A stretch of DNA of 6,324 nt. It comes from Alphaproteobacteria bacterium. Lineage in GTDB: Bacteria; Pseudomonadota; Alphaproteobacteria; Rhizobiales; Hyphomicrobiaceae. How positions within the stretch are numbered: position 1 is the first letter of the stretch; each line of letters opens with the position of its first letter. The notes beneath the pieces are model-generated. The model saw nothing but the letters and a program-made list of their open reading frames with translations. It made no database searches and was not told the origin of the DNA. The stretch is from positions 1 to 6,324 of the forward strand of contig JAHZKN010000114.1 in NCBI GenBank assembly GCA_022600335.1. The letters are read 5' to 3'. The position numbers were made by a program, and so were the translations under genes. This document shows positions 5,773 to 6,324 of the stretch, one piece after another.

Positions 5773-6324
5773 TTAAGAACCAAGACCGTGGCCGGAGATT
5801 GATTCACGCGCTCTGGCGACGGAAACTTTGTGTGGAGGCGGTAGGATCACGGCGGCTTCGGTGCCGGTACCTTTTTCGCTGGTGATGCGCAGCTCGCCGC
5901 CGTGCAATTCTGTCAAGGCTTTGGCGATCGGTAGACCTAGGCCGGTGCCCTCGTGCATGCGGTTGCGTCCGCCATCAACTTGACCAAAGGGTGTTTGGGC
6001 AGTGCGCAGCTCTTCTTCAGTCATGCCAGCGCCGGTGTCTCGGACGATGGCGGTGACCCCTCGCTCACGGTTGGGGGCGACAGAAATTGTGACTGCATCG
6101 CCACGATCGCTAAACTTGATTGCGTTGCCAATAAGGTTAGTGAATATCTGACGTAGTTTTTTCACGTCGCCTTTGACGACCGGCAAATTGAGTGCAATGC
6201 GGCTTTGGACTTTAACGTTGGCTTCAGCTGCAGTGAGCCGGGTTTCAGAGATCACCGCTTCGACGATTTCTTCGATGTTGATATCCGACGTATCGAGCGT
6301 ATAGCGGCCGCTTTGAATCTTTGA
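5773..6324 (-). CDS. Sensor histidine kinase, C-terminal ATPase domain, partial
   Basis: The reading frame is open to the window edge, giving the last 183 residues of a gene that begins beyond 6324; an internal GTG at 6255 is not the true start. The first visible residues, S-K-I-Q-S-G-R-Y, match the end of the HisKA dimerisation helices (typically L-x-D-x-S-K-I-E-A-G), so the phosphorylated His and any sensor domain lie outside. The GHKL ATP-binding domain is complete: N-box FTNLIGNAIKF (61-71), G1 box D-T-G-A-G (96-100), F-box P-F-G-Q (112-115) and G2 box EGTGLGLPIAKALTELHGG (125-143). The final 20 residues after ILPPP are non-conserved. The kinase presumably passes phosphate to a response regulator, which is not in view. 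It ends 31 nt before ATG 5741 of the HerA-like gene, on the same strand, so the two are probably co-transcribed. The exact signalling pathway cannot be named from this fragment. Confidence 0.93.
   Translation of the reverse strand, partial: SKIQSGRYTLDTSDINIEEIVEAVISETRLTAAEANVKVQSRIALNLPVVKGDVKKLRQIFTNLIGNAIKFSDRGDAVTISVAPNRERGVTAIVRDTGAGMTEEELRTAQTPFGQVDGGRNRMHEGTGLGLPIAKALTELHGGELRITSEKGTGTEAAVILPPPHKVSVARARESISGHGLGS

Noticed and set aside
3744..6324. HerA plus kinase as an antiphage defence module
   Set aside because: Known HerA defence systems pair it with nuclease or NADase-type effectors, none of which is visible. The surroundings are conserved housekeeping genes with uniform composition and no mobile elements.

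Overview
The window reads as an ordinary core-genome stretch of an alphaproteobacterium of roughly balanced GC content. This rests on gene order and protein character: the hflC, DUF2065, Do-family protease order; a short-form phosphatidylserine decarboxylase directly followed by a CDP-alcohol phosphotransferase PssA; and a stand-alone HerA-type ATPase beside a sensor kinase. The genus or order cannot be fixed from the sequence alone. Coding density is very high and no RNA gene, mobile element, CRISPR array or phage feature was seen.

Layout. Five genes run rightward (+) from position 1 to 3723: the 3' end of hflC, a 61-residue two-helix membrane protein (DUF2065), a complete periplasmic Do/DegQ-type serine protease with two PDZ domains, phosphatidylserine decarboxylase (psd) and CDP-diacylglycerol-serine O-phosphatidyltransferase (pssA). 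Gaps are 13, 67, 87 and 11 nt, so hflC-DUF2065 and psd-pssA look translationally close; the 67- and 87-nt gaps could hold promoters but none is recognisable. After a 20-nt convergent gap, two genes run leftward (-): a HerA-like hexameric ATPase with a long disordered C-terminal tail (3744 to about 5741) and, upstream of it, the 3' end of a sensor histidine kinase that leaves the window at 6324.

How the genes work together. The rightward block concerns the cell envelope. HflC (with HflK, expected just left of the window) modulates the membrane protease FtsH, the Do-type protease handles damaged periplasmic proteins, and PssA then Psd carry out the two successive steps that make phosphatidylethanolamine from CDP-diacylglycerol and serine. 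The leftward pair links a signalling kinase to a DNA-translocase-like ATPase. Whether they are functionally connected is not known from the sequence.

No convincing new biological system was found. The points most worth a second look are the kinase/HerA pairing without a visible NurA nuclease, the Glu-Glu Walker B of that HerA protein, its uncertain start and its low-complexity tail.
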